From assembly GCA_026225235.1 (NCBI GenBank), contig JAMFSK010000122.1, positions 1 to 61,257 of the forward strand: a stretch of 61,257 nt of DNA, given 5' to 3'. This document shows, one piece after another, positions 27,333 through 35,749 of the stretch; positions within the stretch are counted from its first letter, which is position 1, and each line of letters starts with the position of its first letter. Source of the stretch: Burkholderiales bacterium (lineage in GTDB: Bacteria; Pseudomonadota; Gammaproteobacteria; Burkholderiales; Burkholderiaceae). The notes below the pieces were generated by a model. The model was not told the DNA's origin. It did not search any database and worked only from the letters and a program-made list of their open reading frames with translations. The position numbers and the translations under genes are program-made.

Positions 27333-27356
27333 AATTGATCCGGTCCGACCCCACAT
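27328..27356 (+). promoter_or_regulatory. heat-shock sigma-32 promoter of htpG
   Basis: CTTGAAA (27328-27334), a 14-base spacer, then CCCCACAT (27349-27356), against the RpoH consensus CTTGAAA-N11-16-CCCCATNT. Transcription should begin about 5-8 bases later, some 50 bases before the htpG ATG. The -35 half overlaps the stop codon of the upstream gene. Confidence 0.8.
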
Positions 27357-27413
27357 CGCCCGCATGGTTTGTGTAGTACCTGTTCACCCTGATTTTCACG
27401 ACGAGGTTGTTAG

Positions 27414-29300
27414 ATGGCGCAAGAGACGCTGAGTTTTCAGGCAGAAGTGAAGCAGCTTCTGCAACTGATGATCCATTCGCTGTACAGCAACAAGGAAATT
27501 TTCCTTCGCGAACTGATTTCGAACGCATCCGATGCGGCTGACAAGCTGCGCTTCGAGGCGATCGAGAACCCGGCTTTGTTCGAGAGCGACTCGAACCTGC
27601 GGATTCGCGTGGCCTTCGACAAGGAAGCGCGCACCATCACGATCGACGATAACGGCATCGGTATGAGCCGTGACGAGGCGATCAGCCATCTTGGCACGAT
27701 CGCCAAGTCGGGCACGCGCGACTTCTTCTCGAAGCTCTCGGGCGACCAGCAGAAAGATGCCCAACTCATTGGGCAGTTCGGCGTCGGTTTCTATTCGGGC
27801 TTTATCGTTGCCGACCGCATCACGGTCGAGTCGCGCCGCGCGGGCCTCTCGGCTGCCGAGGGCGTACGTTGGAGCAGCGCGGGCGATGGCGAGTTTGACG
27901 TCGAGACGATCGAGCGTGCCCAACGCGGCACCACAATCACGCTGCATCTGCGCGAAGGCGAAGACGAGCTGCTCAACAGCTGGCACATCAAGACCGTGAT
28001 CCAGAAGTATTCGGACCATATCGCGCTGCCGATCCTGATGCCCAAGGAAGAATGGGACCAGGAAAAGGGCGAGATGGTGCGCCGTGATGAAGACGAAACC
28101 GTCAATCAGGCCAGCGCGCTGTGGGCACGTTCGAAGAGCGAGATCGACGAGGCGCAGTACAAGCAGTTTTACCAACACTTGTCGCACGACCACCTCGATC
28201 CGCTCGCGTGGACCCACAACCGTGTGGAAGGCCGTAGCGAATATATTCAGTTGCTTTACGTGCCGTCGCACGCACCGTTCGATCTCTATGACCGCAACAA
28301 GCACGGCGGCCTCAAGCTCTATGTCCGCCGCGTGTTCATCATGGACGATGCCGAGCAACTGCTGCCGGGTTACCTCCGCTATATCCGCGGCGTCGTCGAT
28401 TCGAGCGACTTGCCGCTGAACGTCTCGCGTGAGCTGTTGCAGGAAAGCCGCGACGTCAAGACGATCCGCGACGGCGTGACCAAGCGTGCTCTCTCGATGC
28501 TCGAGGAACTCGCAGAGAACGAGAAGGACAAGTACGCCACGTTCTGGGGCGCATTCGGCCAGGTCCTCAAGGAAGGCATCGGTGAAGACCAGGGGAATCG
28601 CGAACGCGTCGCAAAGCTGTTGCGCTTCTCGACGACCCACACCGATTCCGCCGAGCAGAGCGTGTCGCTGGCGGACTATGTGAGCCGCATGAAGGGCAAC
28701 CAGACCAAGATTTACTACGTGACGGCCGATTCGTGGACAGCGGCACGCAATAGCCCGCACCTTGAAGTGTTCCGCAAGAAGGGCGTCGAAGTGCTGCTGT
28801 TGTCGGATCGCGTCGATGAATGGGCGCTGTCGTTCCTGACTGAATTCGAAGGCAAGCCGCTGTCGAGCGTCGCTCGGGGCGATCTGGACCTTGGCGAGTT
28901 GTCGGACGAAGAGAAGAAGGCCCAGGAGAAAGTCAGTGGCGACCTGAAGCCCCTCGTCGAGAAGATTCAGGAAGCGCTGAAGGACAAGGCGAAAGAAGTG
29001 CGCTTGACCTTCCGTCTCACGGATTCGCCGTCGTGTCTGGTGGCCGACGACAACGACATGAGCGGCTATCTGCAGCGCATGTTGAAGGCTGCGGGGCAGC
29101 AAGCGCCGGAGTCGCGTCCGATCCTTGAGATCAACCCGGAGCATCCGCTCGTCAAGCGACTGAGCGCCGATACCCCGGCCATCGACGACTGGTCGCATCT
29201 GTTGTTCGATCAGGCCTTGCTCGCCGAAGGTGGCGCGCTCGAAGACCCGGCGAGCTACGTGCGGCGCACCAACGCGCTGTTGTTGGCTGGCGCGGCCTAA
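27414..29300 (+). CDS. htpG: HtpG molecular chaperone (Hsp90)
   Basis: 628 residues, full length. The N-terminal GHKL ATPase shows [20 protein letters not shown] and [13 protein letters not shown]. The middle domain has [23 protein letters not shown], and the C-terminal dimerisation region ends without the eukaryotic MEEVD. It is a cytoplasmic ATP-dependent folding chaperone. The upstream sigma-32 promoter agrees with heat induction. Its stop codon overlaps the start of the glycosylase gene. Confidence 0.97.
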   Translation: MAQETLSFQAEVKQLLQLMIHSLYSNKEIFLRELISNASDAADKLRFEAIENPALFESDSNLRIRVAFDKEARTITIDDNGIGMSRDEAISHLGTIAKSGTRDFFSKLSGDQQKDAQLIGQFGVGFYSGFIVADRITVESRRAGLSAAEGVRWSSAGDGEFDVETIERAQRGTTITLHLREGEDELLNSWHIKTVIQKYSDHIALPILMPKEEWDQEKGEMVRRDEDETVNQASALWARSKSEIDEAQYKQFYQHLSHDHLDPLAWTHNRVEGRSEYIQLLYVPSHAPFDLYDRNKHGGLKLYVRRVFIMDDAEQLLPGYLRYIRGVVDSSDLPLNVSRELLQESRDVKTIRDGVTKRALSMLEELAENEKDKYATFWGAFGQVLKEGIGEDQGNRERVAKLLRFSTTHTDSAEQSVSLADYVSRMKGNQTKIYYVTADSWTAARNSPHLEVFRKKGVEVLLLSDRVDEWALSFLTEFEGKPLSSVARGDLDLGELSDEEKKAQEKVSGDLKPLVEKIQEALKDKAKEVRLTFRLTDSPSCLVADDNDMSGYLQRMLKAAGQQAPESRPILEINPEHPLVKRLSADTPAIDDWSHLLFDQALLAEGGALEDPASYVRRTNALLLAGAA

Positions 29301-29938
29301 TGGCAAAGGCACGGACCCCTGCCAGCGGCGGGCGGTCCGTGGCCACCATCGATACGACCCCGCCTCAGGCGGGGAAGGGGCGAGGGAAGGCAAGCGGGGC
29401 GCTGTCCGTGCCGTCGACACCGCCCAGCGTCTCTGAGCTCGTTGAGGTGGCGGCTGCCTCGCCGCTGCTGGAGGGCTTTCCTCCGGTGGTCGCTGCCGAT
29501 ACTCATACGATGGTGTTCGGCAGCTTCCCCGGGGTCGCCTCGCTCACGGCCACGCAGTATTACGCGCATCCGCAAAATCAATTCTGGCGGCTGCTCGGCG
29601 CGGTGCTCGACGAGCCGCTGCCTTCTCTTCCCTACCTTGAACGACTGCAACGTCTGCTCGCCCATCAGATCGGCGTGTGGGACGTGCTCGCTGCGTGCGA
29701 ACGCACCGGCAGCCTTGACGCAGCGATTCGCAATGCTTCACCGAACGACTTCGCGGCCTTGCGCCGTCGCGTGCCCTCGCTTCGTAAAGTGTGTTTCAAC
29801 GGCAAGACTGCGGGGCGATTCGAACCTGTGATGCGCGAGGCGGGCTATGAGACGCTCGTACTGCCGTCGTCGAGTGCGGCGAACGCGATGTTGTCGTTTG
29901 AGCAGAAGCTTGTGCAATGGCGCAGTGTGATCGACTAG
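29300..29938 (+). CDS. DNA-deoxyinosine glycosylase (HDG family, UDG superfamily)
   Basis: 212 residues. The glycosylase core (about 60-210) has the family signature FGSFPGVASL....YYAHPQNQFW, then IGVWDVLAACERTGSLD and VLPSSSAAN near the C-terminus. It would remove hypoxanthine or uracil from DNA. The first 55 residues are Thr/Pro/Gly-rich and look disordered, so an internal start is conceivable. It is coupled to htpG by overlapping TAATG, which suggests co-expression of DNA-base repair with heat shock. Confidence 0.88.
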   Translation: MAKARTPASGGRSVATIDTTPPQAGKGRGKASGALSVPSTPPSVSELVEVAAASPLLEGFPPVVAADTHTMVFGSFPGVASLTATQYYAHPQNQFWRLLGAVLDEPLPSLPYLERLQRLLAHQIGVWDVLAACERTGSLDAAIRNASPNDFAALRRRVPSLRKVCFNGKTAGRFEPVMREAGYETLVLPSSSAANAMLSFEQKLVQWRSVID

Positions 29939-30008
29939 ACGACGTCAAGAACCTCGGAATCGTAATAGCTCGCTGTAACAGATCGACAACACGGCATAAA
30001 AGCCTCAG

Positions 30009-30038
30009 TTGGCAACGGCCATTTCGCCCTGCTAGAAT
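30009..30038 (+). promoter_or_regulatory. sigma-70 promoter for leader and ABC exporter
   Basis: TTGGCA (30009-30014), an 18-base spacer, TAGAAT (30033-30038). Both hexamers match consensus at 5 of 6 positions. It would give a 5' leader of about 270 bases. Confidence 0.55.
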
Positions 30039-30111
30039 CGACTTGCAGGTTGTCGTTCCGTTTCGCGGATCGGCTTTCACCCATCACTTCAATACTCACA
30101 GGGAGGCGCTC

Positions 30112-30162
30112 ATGCATGCATCGTATATCGCCGTCCCTCGCGTGACTTCTCGACGCCGGTAA
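30112..30162 (+). CDS. putative 16-residue leader peptide MHASYIAVPRVTSRRR
   Basis: A complete short reading frame with a strong ribosome-binding site (AGGGAGG, five bases before the ATG). Its last three codons are Arg and its stop lies in the loop of a stem. The setting (promoter, strong site, tiny frame, hairpin, T-tract, then an ABC exporter gene) resembles a regulatory leader. No function is known to me. Confidence 0.4.
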   Translation: MHASYIAVPRVTSRRR

Positions 30163-30171
30163 CGCGGCGTC
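30152..30171 (+). other. stem-loop overlapping leader stop codon
   Basis: GACGCCG (30152-30158) pairs with CGGCGTC (30165-30171) around GTAACG, which includes the TAA stop. A ribosome ending translation here would prevent the hairpin from forming. Confidence 0.5.
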
Positions 30172-30314
30172 TGCGCTGGCCCCAAGCCCCTGCGCTTTTT
30201 TCCAGACAGTAGTTGTTCATCCGTTCGCTACCTTGCGTTGCGAGCCCTAGCTGTCACTTCCTTCTTTTTTTGACCGGATAGCCCGGTGGCGCTTTGCGTT
30301 GCGGGCCAAGGCAT

Positions 30315-32195
30315 ATGGCTTACAAAAAACTAAATTTTGGCGGACAGGCGTTCAAGGACGTCCTGCGTTTCACCATCCGACACTGGGGTAAGCAACCGTC
30401 GCGCATCGTAGGGATCGTCGCGGTTGCTCTGCTTTCGGCTGTTACCGATGTACTCACGCCGCTGTACGCCGGCCGGTTGGTCGACGCGCTCGCCTCGGGC
30501 GTGACCGGCAAGTCTGCTGGGTGGCATGCGGCTACCACGGCCTTCTGGCTGTTGGCTACGCTTGGTATTGTCGGTACCTTGCTGCGCCAAGTGGTCTTCA
30601 TGAACCTGATTGCGCTTACGCTCAGAATGATGAGTGAGATTGCTGCGGATGCCTTTCACAAGGTGCAGCGGTTCTCGACTGACTGGCACGGCAACAGCTT
30701 TGCCGGCTCGACGGTGCGCAAGATCACGCGCGGCATGTGGGCGCTCGACCTGCTCAACGACACGCTGCTGATCGCACTGCTGCCGTCGCTGGTCATGCTG
30801 GTCGGGGCAACCGTGCTGCTGGGCCTGCATTGGGCGGTGATGGGTGTTGTCGTCGGGGTCGGTTCGCTGCTCTATATCACGGTGACGGTCGCCTTGTCGC
30901 TTGGCTTCGTTGCGCCGGCAGCTCGGTTGGCCAACGCCTGGGATACGCGCATGGGTGGAGCGCTGGCCGATGCCGTCAGTTGCAATGCGGTGGTCAAGTC
31001 CTTCGGCGCGGAGACGCGCGAAGAGGCGCGACTCTCGCGCGTGATCGGCAAGTGGGGTCACCGGACGCGTCGCACCTGGGTGCGTGGCACGACCAATGGT
31101 GGCGTGCAGGGGGGCATGTTGGTGATCATGCAGGGCGCGATCCTTGGTGGAGCGATGCTCTTGTGGGTCAATGACCGCGCCAGTGTCGGCGATGTGACGT
31201 TCGCGCTCACGATGTTCTTCATGCTGAAGGGCTATCTTCGCGAAGTCGGTATGCACGTGCGTAACTTGCAGCGTTCCGTGAACGATATGGAAGAGCTTGT
31301 GACGCTCGAAGCGCAGCCGCTGGGTGTCGAGGACAAGCGTGATGCGGGTCCGATCAGGATCACCGAGGGCGATATTCGCCTCGAGAATGTGACCTTCTTC
31401 TACGGCGGTCATACGACGCCGCTTTACAAGGACTTCTCGCTTCACATCGCACCGGGCGAACGCGTCGGGTTGATCGGCCATTCGGGCTCGGGCAAGACCA
31501 CGTTGATCAAGCTGATCCAACGCCTCTACGATATTGCCGGTGGTCGGATCGCGATCGACGGGCAGGACATTGCTCAGGTTCGTCAGGCGTCGCTGCGTAG
31601 TCAGATTGCCATCGTGCAACAGGAGCCGGTACTCTTTCACCGCTCGCTCGGGGAAAACATCGCGTATGCGAAGCCCGGTGCGACTCGTGCGGAGATCGAG
31701 CGGGCGGCGAGGTTAGCGAGTGCCCACGACTTCATCGCATCGTTGCCCCAAGGCTACGACACGCTTGTGGGTGAACGTGGCGTGAAGTTGTCGGGTGGCG
31801 AACGTCAACGTGTGGCGATTGCTCGCGCTTTCCTCGCGGATACGCCGGTGCTAATCCTCGACGAGGCAACGTCCAGTCTCGACAGTGAAAGCGAAGTATT
31901 GATTCAGCAGGCGATGGAGCGACTGATGGTCGGTCGCACAACGCTGGTCATTGCGCACCGACTGTCGACGGTGCGTGCGCTCGATCGGTTGCTGGTGCTC
32001 GACAAAGGCCGGATCGTCGAACAGGGTCGCCATGAAAATCTGATCCGACTTGAAAACGGTCTGTATCGCAGACTGTTCGAGAGGCAGGCGTTGGGTCTGA
32101 TGAACGATGTCGATGAGCCGGATCAACCGATGCAGGAATCCGGTCGCTCAACGGATCGTTTTGTCGGCAATCCGACTCTGGTGACTGGGCAGTGA
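30315..32195 (+). CDS. ABC transporter, fused permease and ATPase (MsbA/MDR-type exporter)
   Basis: 626 residues from the ATG at 30315. Six membrane helices (about 20-310) are followed by an ATPase with Walker A GHSGSGKTT, Q-loop VQQEPVLF, signature LSGGERQRVAIARA, Walker B LILDEATSSLD and switch IAHRLST. It works as a homodimeric half-transporter exporting a lipid, peptide or drug. The C-terminus has a short polar tail. The leader peptide and hairpin upstream suggest post-initiation control. Not clearly MsbA, since no lipid A gene such as lpxK is adjacent. Confidence 0.92.
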   Translation: MAYKKLNFGGQAFKDVLRFTIRHWGKQPSRIVGIVAVALLSAVTDVLTPLYAGRLVDALASGVTGKSAGWHAATTAFWLLATLGIVGTLLRQVVFMNLIALTLRMMSEIAADAFHKVQRFSTDWHGNSFAGSTVRKITRGMWALDLLNDTLLIALLPSLVMLVGATVLLGLHWAVMGVVVGVGSLLYITVTVALSLGFVAPAARLANAWDTRMGGALADAVSCNAVVKSFGAETREEARLSRVIGKWGHRTRRTWVRGTTNGGVQGGMLVIMQGAILGGAMLLWVNDRASVGDVTFALTMFFMLKGYLREVGMHVRNLQRSVNDMEELVTLEAQPLGVEDKRDAGPIRITEGDIRLENVTFFYGGHTTPLYKDFSLHIAPGERVGLIGHSGSGKTTLIKLIQRLYDIAGGRIAIDGQDIAQVRQASLRSQIAIVQQEPVLFHRSLGENIAYAKPGATRAEIERAARLASAHDFIASLPQGYDTLVGERGVKLSGGERQRVAIARAFLADTPVLILDEATSSLDSESEVLIQQAMERLMVGRTTLVIAHRLSTVRALDRLLVLDKGRIVEQGRHENLIRLENGLYRRLFERQALGLMNDVDEPDQPMQESGRSTDRFVGNPTLVTGQ

Positions 32196-32264
32196 TCTGT
32201 GCTGTCGTTGATCAGACGACCGTCATAAAGAGACTGGCAACTACCTCGTAGACGTTGATAGCAT

Positions 32265-32300
32265 TTGGCTGCTCGATCACCAACTGGGTCGAGCAGCCAA
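32265..32300. terminator. 12-base-pair stem-loop between convergent genes
   Basis: TTGGCTGCTCGA pairs perfectly with TCGAGCAGCCAA around a 12-base loop. It is about 70 bases after the ABC gene and 50 bases after the GNAT gene on the other strand, so it may end both transcripts. No T-tract is present on either side. Confidence 0.45.
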
Positions 32301-32350
32301 CAGCTTCAGGTCAATCTCCAAATTGCATCGTAAGCGCCACGCCGCGGGAA

Positions 32351-32908
32351 TCAGTCGTTCGCTGAGGGTAAAGGCAGAGGGCCTTTCGTGGTGGTTGGCT
32401 TGCTCATGATGACACTACGGTAGTTGGTGTGCCCCCACTGCGCATGTTCGATCAGGCGATAGCCGCGACGGCGATACCACTCGACCAGATGGGTCGCGGA
32501 TTCCGCGGTGTCCAGCGCGATTTCAGTTGCACCGGTTTCTGCAGCGCGTGCTTCTGCTAGGTCCATCAAACGCGCGCCTAGTCCAACAGCCTGCTGCTCA
32601 GGCGCAACCGCAAATTGCCCAATGCTGGCAACGTGAGGCTGGTTTAACCACGGGCTACCAGACGTGCGTTCCATCGGCTTGAACAAGATCGTACCGACAA
32701 CGGCTTCCGAGGTGACGGCAACATAGCATTCACCTTGATCGATGCGCTCGCGCGTCACTTGCTCCGACTGATGGGTCGCCATGTAGCGTAACCCCATTGC
32801 GGCAAGACGGGCATAAGCCCGGTGAAGCAGATGGGTCAGGTCAAGAAGAGAATCCGACACGGCGAGTTTGCGCAGCTCGATGCCGTCTAGCGAGGATGTG
32901 GCTTTCAT
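32351..32908 (-). CDS. GNAT family N-acetyltransferase
   Basis: 185 residues. The acetyl-CoA-binding motif A is VAPEQQAVGLGARLMDLAEARAAETG (about 110-135), followed by a strand-loop with AESATHLVEWYRRRGYRLIEH. It transfers an acetyl group to an unknown amine. A second GNAT gene lies 43 bases from its start codon on the same strand, but the two proteins share little beyond the fold. Confidence 0.85.
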   Translation of the reverse strand: MKATSSLDGIELRKLAVSDSLLDLTHLLHRAYARLAAMGLRYMATHQSEQVTRERIDQGECYVAVTSEAVVGTILFKPMERTSGSPWLNQPHVASIGQFAVAPEQQAVGLGARLMDLAEARAAETGATEIALDTAESATHLVEWYRRRGYRLIEHAQWGHTNYRSVIMSKPTTTKGPLPLPSAND

Positions 32909-32950
32909 GGTTTGTGAGTGGCGGGTGCGGCTATTTTGTTGTTGCTTTGT

Positions 32951-33523
32951 TCATCGCGTCAAGCGGTCGCGTGGGACGCTCTCTAGATATTTGTCAAGGC
33001 CGATTCCTGCGACGGGCTTCGCCATTACGCGCATGGTTTGAATCTTTGTGCCCATTTCTATGCCGACTGTTCGGCGTACCTCGATGAATCCGCAGCCTTC
33101 CCAAAACCGCTCGCCTCGCAGGTTCCCTTCCACAACGCCCAGGCGAATCCACTTGGCACCTTGTGCACACATCCACGTTTCCAGGGCATCGTAGAGCGGT
33201 CTCGCGATCCCTTTGCCGTGCTGCCTTGTCTCGACGATGAAGAGGCCGAGGTTCCAAACTCCAGGGGCAAGAATATCGGAGACGACCGTGGCCATGGCGA
33301 CCATTGATCGCTCAGCGTTCACGAAGCCGATCGCCCACTTTGCGGTGAAGGGCCACCCGTCGGGGAGTTCACTCACAAACTCTTCGTTCGCCTGGTCCCG
33401 GCCGGGAGGCTGTCCTGTCACGGCGAGGAAGTATTCAGGGTTGGTGTCGAAAAACTGCTGCAGTTCGGGAATATTTTCAAGCTGTAGTTCAATTGCTTGA
33501 ACGTCATGGATTTCAAACAGCAT
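32951..33523 (-). CDS. GNAT family N-acetyltransferase
   Basis: About 190 residues from the ATG at 33523 (MLFEIHDVQA); the frame extends to 33646 but the extra 41 residues look unstructured. Motif A is LFIVETRQHGKGIARPLYDALETWM, with GCGFIEVRRT as the usual distal strand. Substrate unknown. It is divergent from the VOC protein gene, and the shared region contains CATAAT at 33661-33666. Confidence 0.8.
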   Translation of the reverse strand: MLFEIHDVQAIELQLENIPELQQFFDTNPEYFLAVTGQPPGRDQANEEFVSELPDGWPFTAKWAIGFVNAERSMVAMATVVSDILAPGVWNLGLFIVETRQHGKGIARPLYDALETWMCAQGAKWIRLGVVEGNLRGERFWEGCGFIEVRRTVGIEMGTKIQTMRVMAKPVAGIGLDKYLESVPRDRLTR

Positions 33524-33693
33524 TGGTTTTGGTCTGGGAACCAGAGGGTCGCGACATCGATATTTTGGCACGATCAAATTGATAAGCACATCCTTGTAGG
33601 CACGAGCGCAGGAAACATCCAAGTGCCGAGGCGAGGCATCATTCAATAATATTCTTTGGGCATAATCCGGTCATCCTACCCTCGGATAAGGCG

Positions 33694-34074
33694 ATGAAAC
33701 TCCAGACGATCTATCTCACGGTCAACGACTTCGATCGGTCTCTCGATTTCTATCGAAAGATTTTCAATCGCCATGAATCATTGATCATGCCCTGGGGTCA
33801 AGGAAGTGACAGAGTGGCTTTTTTCGAATTGGATGACTTTCGATTCATGATGTCGTTTGAGGAGCAACTCGTGACGAGTACGCACAGGCAGCGTGTTTGG
33901 TTGGAGTTTGAAGACTCCGATCCGTCTGCGACGCTTGAGCGCCTTGAAGTGGAGGCCATCCAAATCTCCGAGCGCTTGCATCACACTCCGGCGGGTTCGA
34001 CCGCGTTCAATGTTGTTGATCCGGACGGCAATTCAATACGCTTTGGAACTCGGTGGGATCTGCCCAAACTTTGA
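33694..34074 (+). CDS. VOC superfamily (glyoxalase/bleomycin-resistance-like) protein
   Basis: 126 residues with two beta-alpha-beta-beta-beta modules: LQTIYLTVNDFDRSLDFYRKIF at the N-terminus and FNVVDPDGNSIRFGTRW at the C-terminus. Family members bind metal or small molecules (glyoxalase, dioxygenases, antibiotic-binding proteins). I cannot assign which. A His/Glu metal set is not obvious, so a binding or resistance protein is possible. Confidence 0.8.
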   Translation: MKLQTIYLTVNDFDRSLDFYRKIFNRHESLIMPWGQGSDRVAFFELDDFRFMMSFEEQLVTSTHRQRVWLEFEDSDPSATLERLEVEAIQISERLHHTPAGSTAFNVVDPDGNSIRFGTRWDLPKL

Positions 34075-34102
34075 GTTGTATCTAGTGCCTGGCAGTTTGC
34101 TT

Positions 34103-34330
34103 TCACAGCACCTCGACGCCGACGGCACCGGTCACCATTGTCTCGCCACTGTGCTTGGCAACATCAAACCGCGCCAGCCGCTCCGCGAACGTCAACTTGC
34201 GCAACTGGATTGACCCAGCCCTCACGCTCAACTTCTGAGCGATGTCTTCGGTTACTTGCTCTGGTTCTGGCTTCAGACGTGCGAACGAGTTAGGCATTCT
34301 GCCTCCTCGCCTTGTAGCGTCGGTGTTCAT
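34103..34330 (-). CDS. possible antitoxin-like small protein (truncated MazE/AbrB type?)
   Basis: 75 residues; an internal ATG at codon 12 (34297) is an alternative start. The tail LTFAERLARFDVAKHSGETMVTGAVGVEVL recalls the toxin-binding C-terminal region of MazE/AbrB-type antitoxins, but the N-terminal swapped-hairpin DNA-binding fold is not recognisable. No toxin gene is adjacent. It could be a remnant of a toxin-antitoxin module, or a chance frame. Confidence 0.3.
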   Translation of the reverse strand: MNTDATRRGGRMPNSFARLKPEPEQVTEDIAQKLSVRAGSIQLRKLTFAERLARFDVAKHSGETMVTGAVGVEVL

Positions 34331-34458
34331 GCCGCGGCCGAACCCGCGCCTCGCCCCCCATTTCCATCCCGAAATCCCGCCAATGCTATTCTCTCGTTCG
34401 TTCAGAAGTGGGCGCTCCGGCGTGCCGCTAATGCCTGATTCTCTTTTCCTTTTCCTGA

Positions 34459-35382
34459 ATGACAGAACTCATCAAACGCGCCTCTGCAGAAGCCCGTGCC
34501 TTTGGGCGCCGTGAGCGCGACCGCACTGCGCGTCGCGACGCCTCGCGTGGCGATGCGCCCGTTCAAGAGGCCCGCAAGAATCGGCGGGAAGACTATGTGA
34601 CGGAAGCGCTCCCGCTTGAGGGGCGCCGCAAGCCCCGTTTCGCACCCGTTACGTTCTCGGAAGAGAGTGGGGTGCGCTTCCTCCATTTCGGAACGGAATG
34701 GGTTCAGGGCGCCATGCGCCTGCGTCAGCCCGACAAGCTTGAACTGGAATACGCGCAGCAGATGATGGCGTGGCTTCTGTTTCTCGACGCGCCTGAAAAG
34801 GTCGTGCAACTCGGCCTCGGCTCCGCGTCGCTGACGAAGTTTTGCTATCGCTTCCTGTCGAAGACGCGCACGGAAGCCGTCGAACTGAACCCCGCCGTGG
34901 TGGTGGCGGCGCGCAGCATGTTCGAATTGCCACCCGATGACAAGCGGCTCACGGTCACCGAGATGGACGCGTGGGACTACGTCAACGATCCGGCGCACCG
35001 CGCAACGATCGGGGTGTTACAGATCGATCTCTACGACGCGACCGCGCAGGGGCCCGTCCTCGATTCGGCGGCCTTCTACCGGGCGTGCCGCGAGTGCCTC
35101 GTGCAGCCCGGTATCGCCACGATCAACCTGTTCGGAGATCACCCAAGCTTCAATCGCAATATGAAGCAGCTCGCTGCCTCGTTTGACAATCGCGTGCTCG
35201 CCTTGCCTGAAGTGCACGACGGCAACCGCATCGCGATCGCCTTCTCCGGCCCCCCGCTGTCGTTCGAATGGTCGGTGCTCGAGCGCCGGGCCGCGCATAT
35301 CGAGCAGACCTTGCGTTTGCCTGCGCGGGCATGGGTCAGGGGTCTCAAGGCCGTCCGGCCAGGCGCTGTCTTCACGATCTGA
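34459..35382 (+). CDS. spermidine synthase-like methyltransferase-fold protein
   Basis: 307 residues. A basic N-terminus (about 1-45, rich in Arg/Glu) precedes a polyamine-synthase-like Rossmann domain with VVQLGLGSASLTKFCYR (cofactor loop), AVELNPAVVVAAR and IGVLQIDLYDATAQGPVLDS. This group is annotated SpeE-like, but many members lack the aminopropyltransferase residues of true SpeE, so the reaction is uncertain. Confidence 0.75.
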   Translation: MTELIKRASAEARAFGRRERDRTARRDASRGDAPVQEARKNRREDYVTEALPLEGRRKPRFAPVTFSEESGVRFLHFGTEWVQGAMRLRQPDKLELEYAQQMMAWLLFLDAPEKVVQLGLGSASLTKFCYRFLSKTRTEAVELNPAVVVAARSMFELPPDDKRLTVTEMDAWDYVNDPAHRATIGVLQIDLYDATAQGPVLDSAAFYRACRECLVQPGIATINLFGDHPSFNRNMKQLAASFDNRVLALPEVHDGNRIAIAFSGPPLSFEWSVLERRAAHIEQTLRLPARAWVRGLKAVRPGAVFTI

Positions 35383-35395
35383 GTGAGGCTGCCAT

Positions 35396-35424
35396 GGGGC
35401 GGGGTGTGGCGAAAGCCCCGCCCC
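35396..35424 (+). terminator. GC-rich stem-loop after spermidine-synthase-like gene
   Basis: GGGGCGGGG pairs with CCCCGCCCC around an 11-base loop, 13 bases after the stop. No T-tract follows; a strong stem alone may stall transcription or protect the 3' end. TATACT at 35443-35448 could be the -10 element of the next operon. Confidence 0.5.
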
Positions 35425-35521
35425 GCCTTGCTTGCACGCACTTATACTCTCGGAATCCAAAGGGATCTTTTCAAAAACCCTGGATTGGGACACTCGTCAA
35501 AAAACGCATTGGGGGACTCGT

Positions 35522-35749
35522 ATGGCTCAGCCTGCTTCGGGCACAGCCGGCAATCGCTGGCTCTGGCTTCTGATACTGCCGTGGATCGGGGTGCTTCTCG
35601 TTCCGGTCTACAACATCGATGAACCGCGCCTCTTAGGGCTGCCGTTCTTCTACTGGTATCAGCTGCTGTGGGTACTCATCAGCGCGGCCCTGACGGCCAT
35701 CGTCTACCTGAAGACCAAGCCGAAGGGCAAAGGGCTTAAGGCGAGCTGA
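35522..35749 (+). CDS. DUF3311 small membrane protein
   Basis: 75 residues from the ATG at 35522 (MAQPAS). Two membrane helices (about 12-28 and 43-63) and the family signature LPWIGVLLVPVYN....LGLPFFYWYQLLWV. DUF3311 proteins are almost always encoded next to a sodium/solute symporter and may be its accessory subunit. Its stop overlaps the mctP start (TGATG), so they are translated together. Confidence 0.9.
   Translation: MAQPASGTAGNRWLWLLILPWIGVLLVPVYNIDEPRLLGLPFFYWYQLLWVLISAALTAIVYLKTKPKGKGLKAS

Larger units (their letters stand above)
29939..30314 (+). other. 375-base leader of the ABC exporter gene
   Basis: Contains a sigma-70 promoter (30009-30038), a putative 16-codon reading frame (30112-30162), a stem-loop overlapping its stop, and T-tracts at about 30196-30201 and 30264-30271. 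Beyond these I see no gene. Confidence 0.6.

Noticed and set aside
27396..29420. 674-codon open frame opposite htpG
   Set aside because: Shadow of htpG; no domain and composition is low-complexity Arg/Ala/Val-rich.
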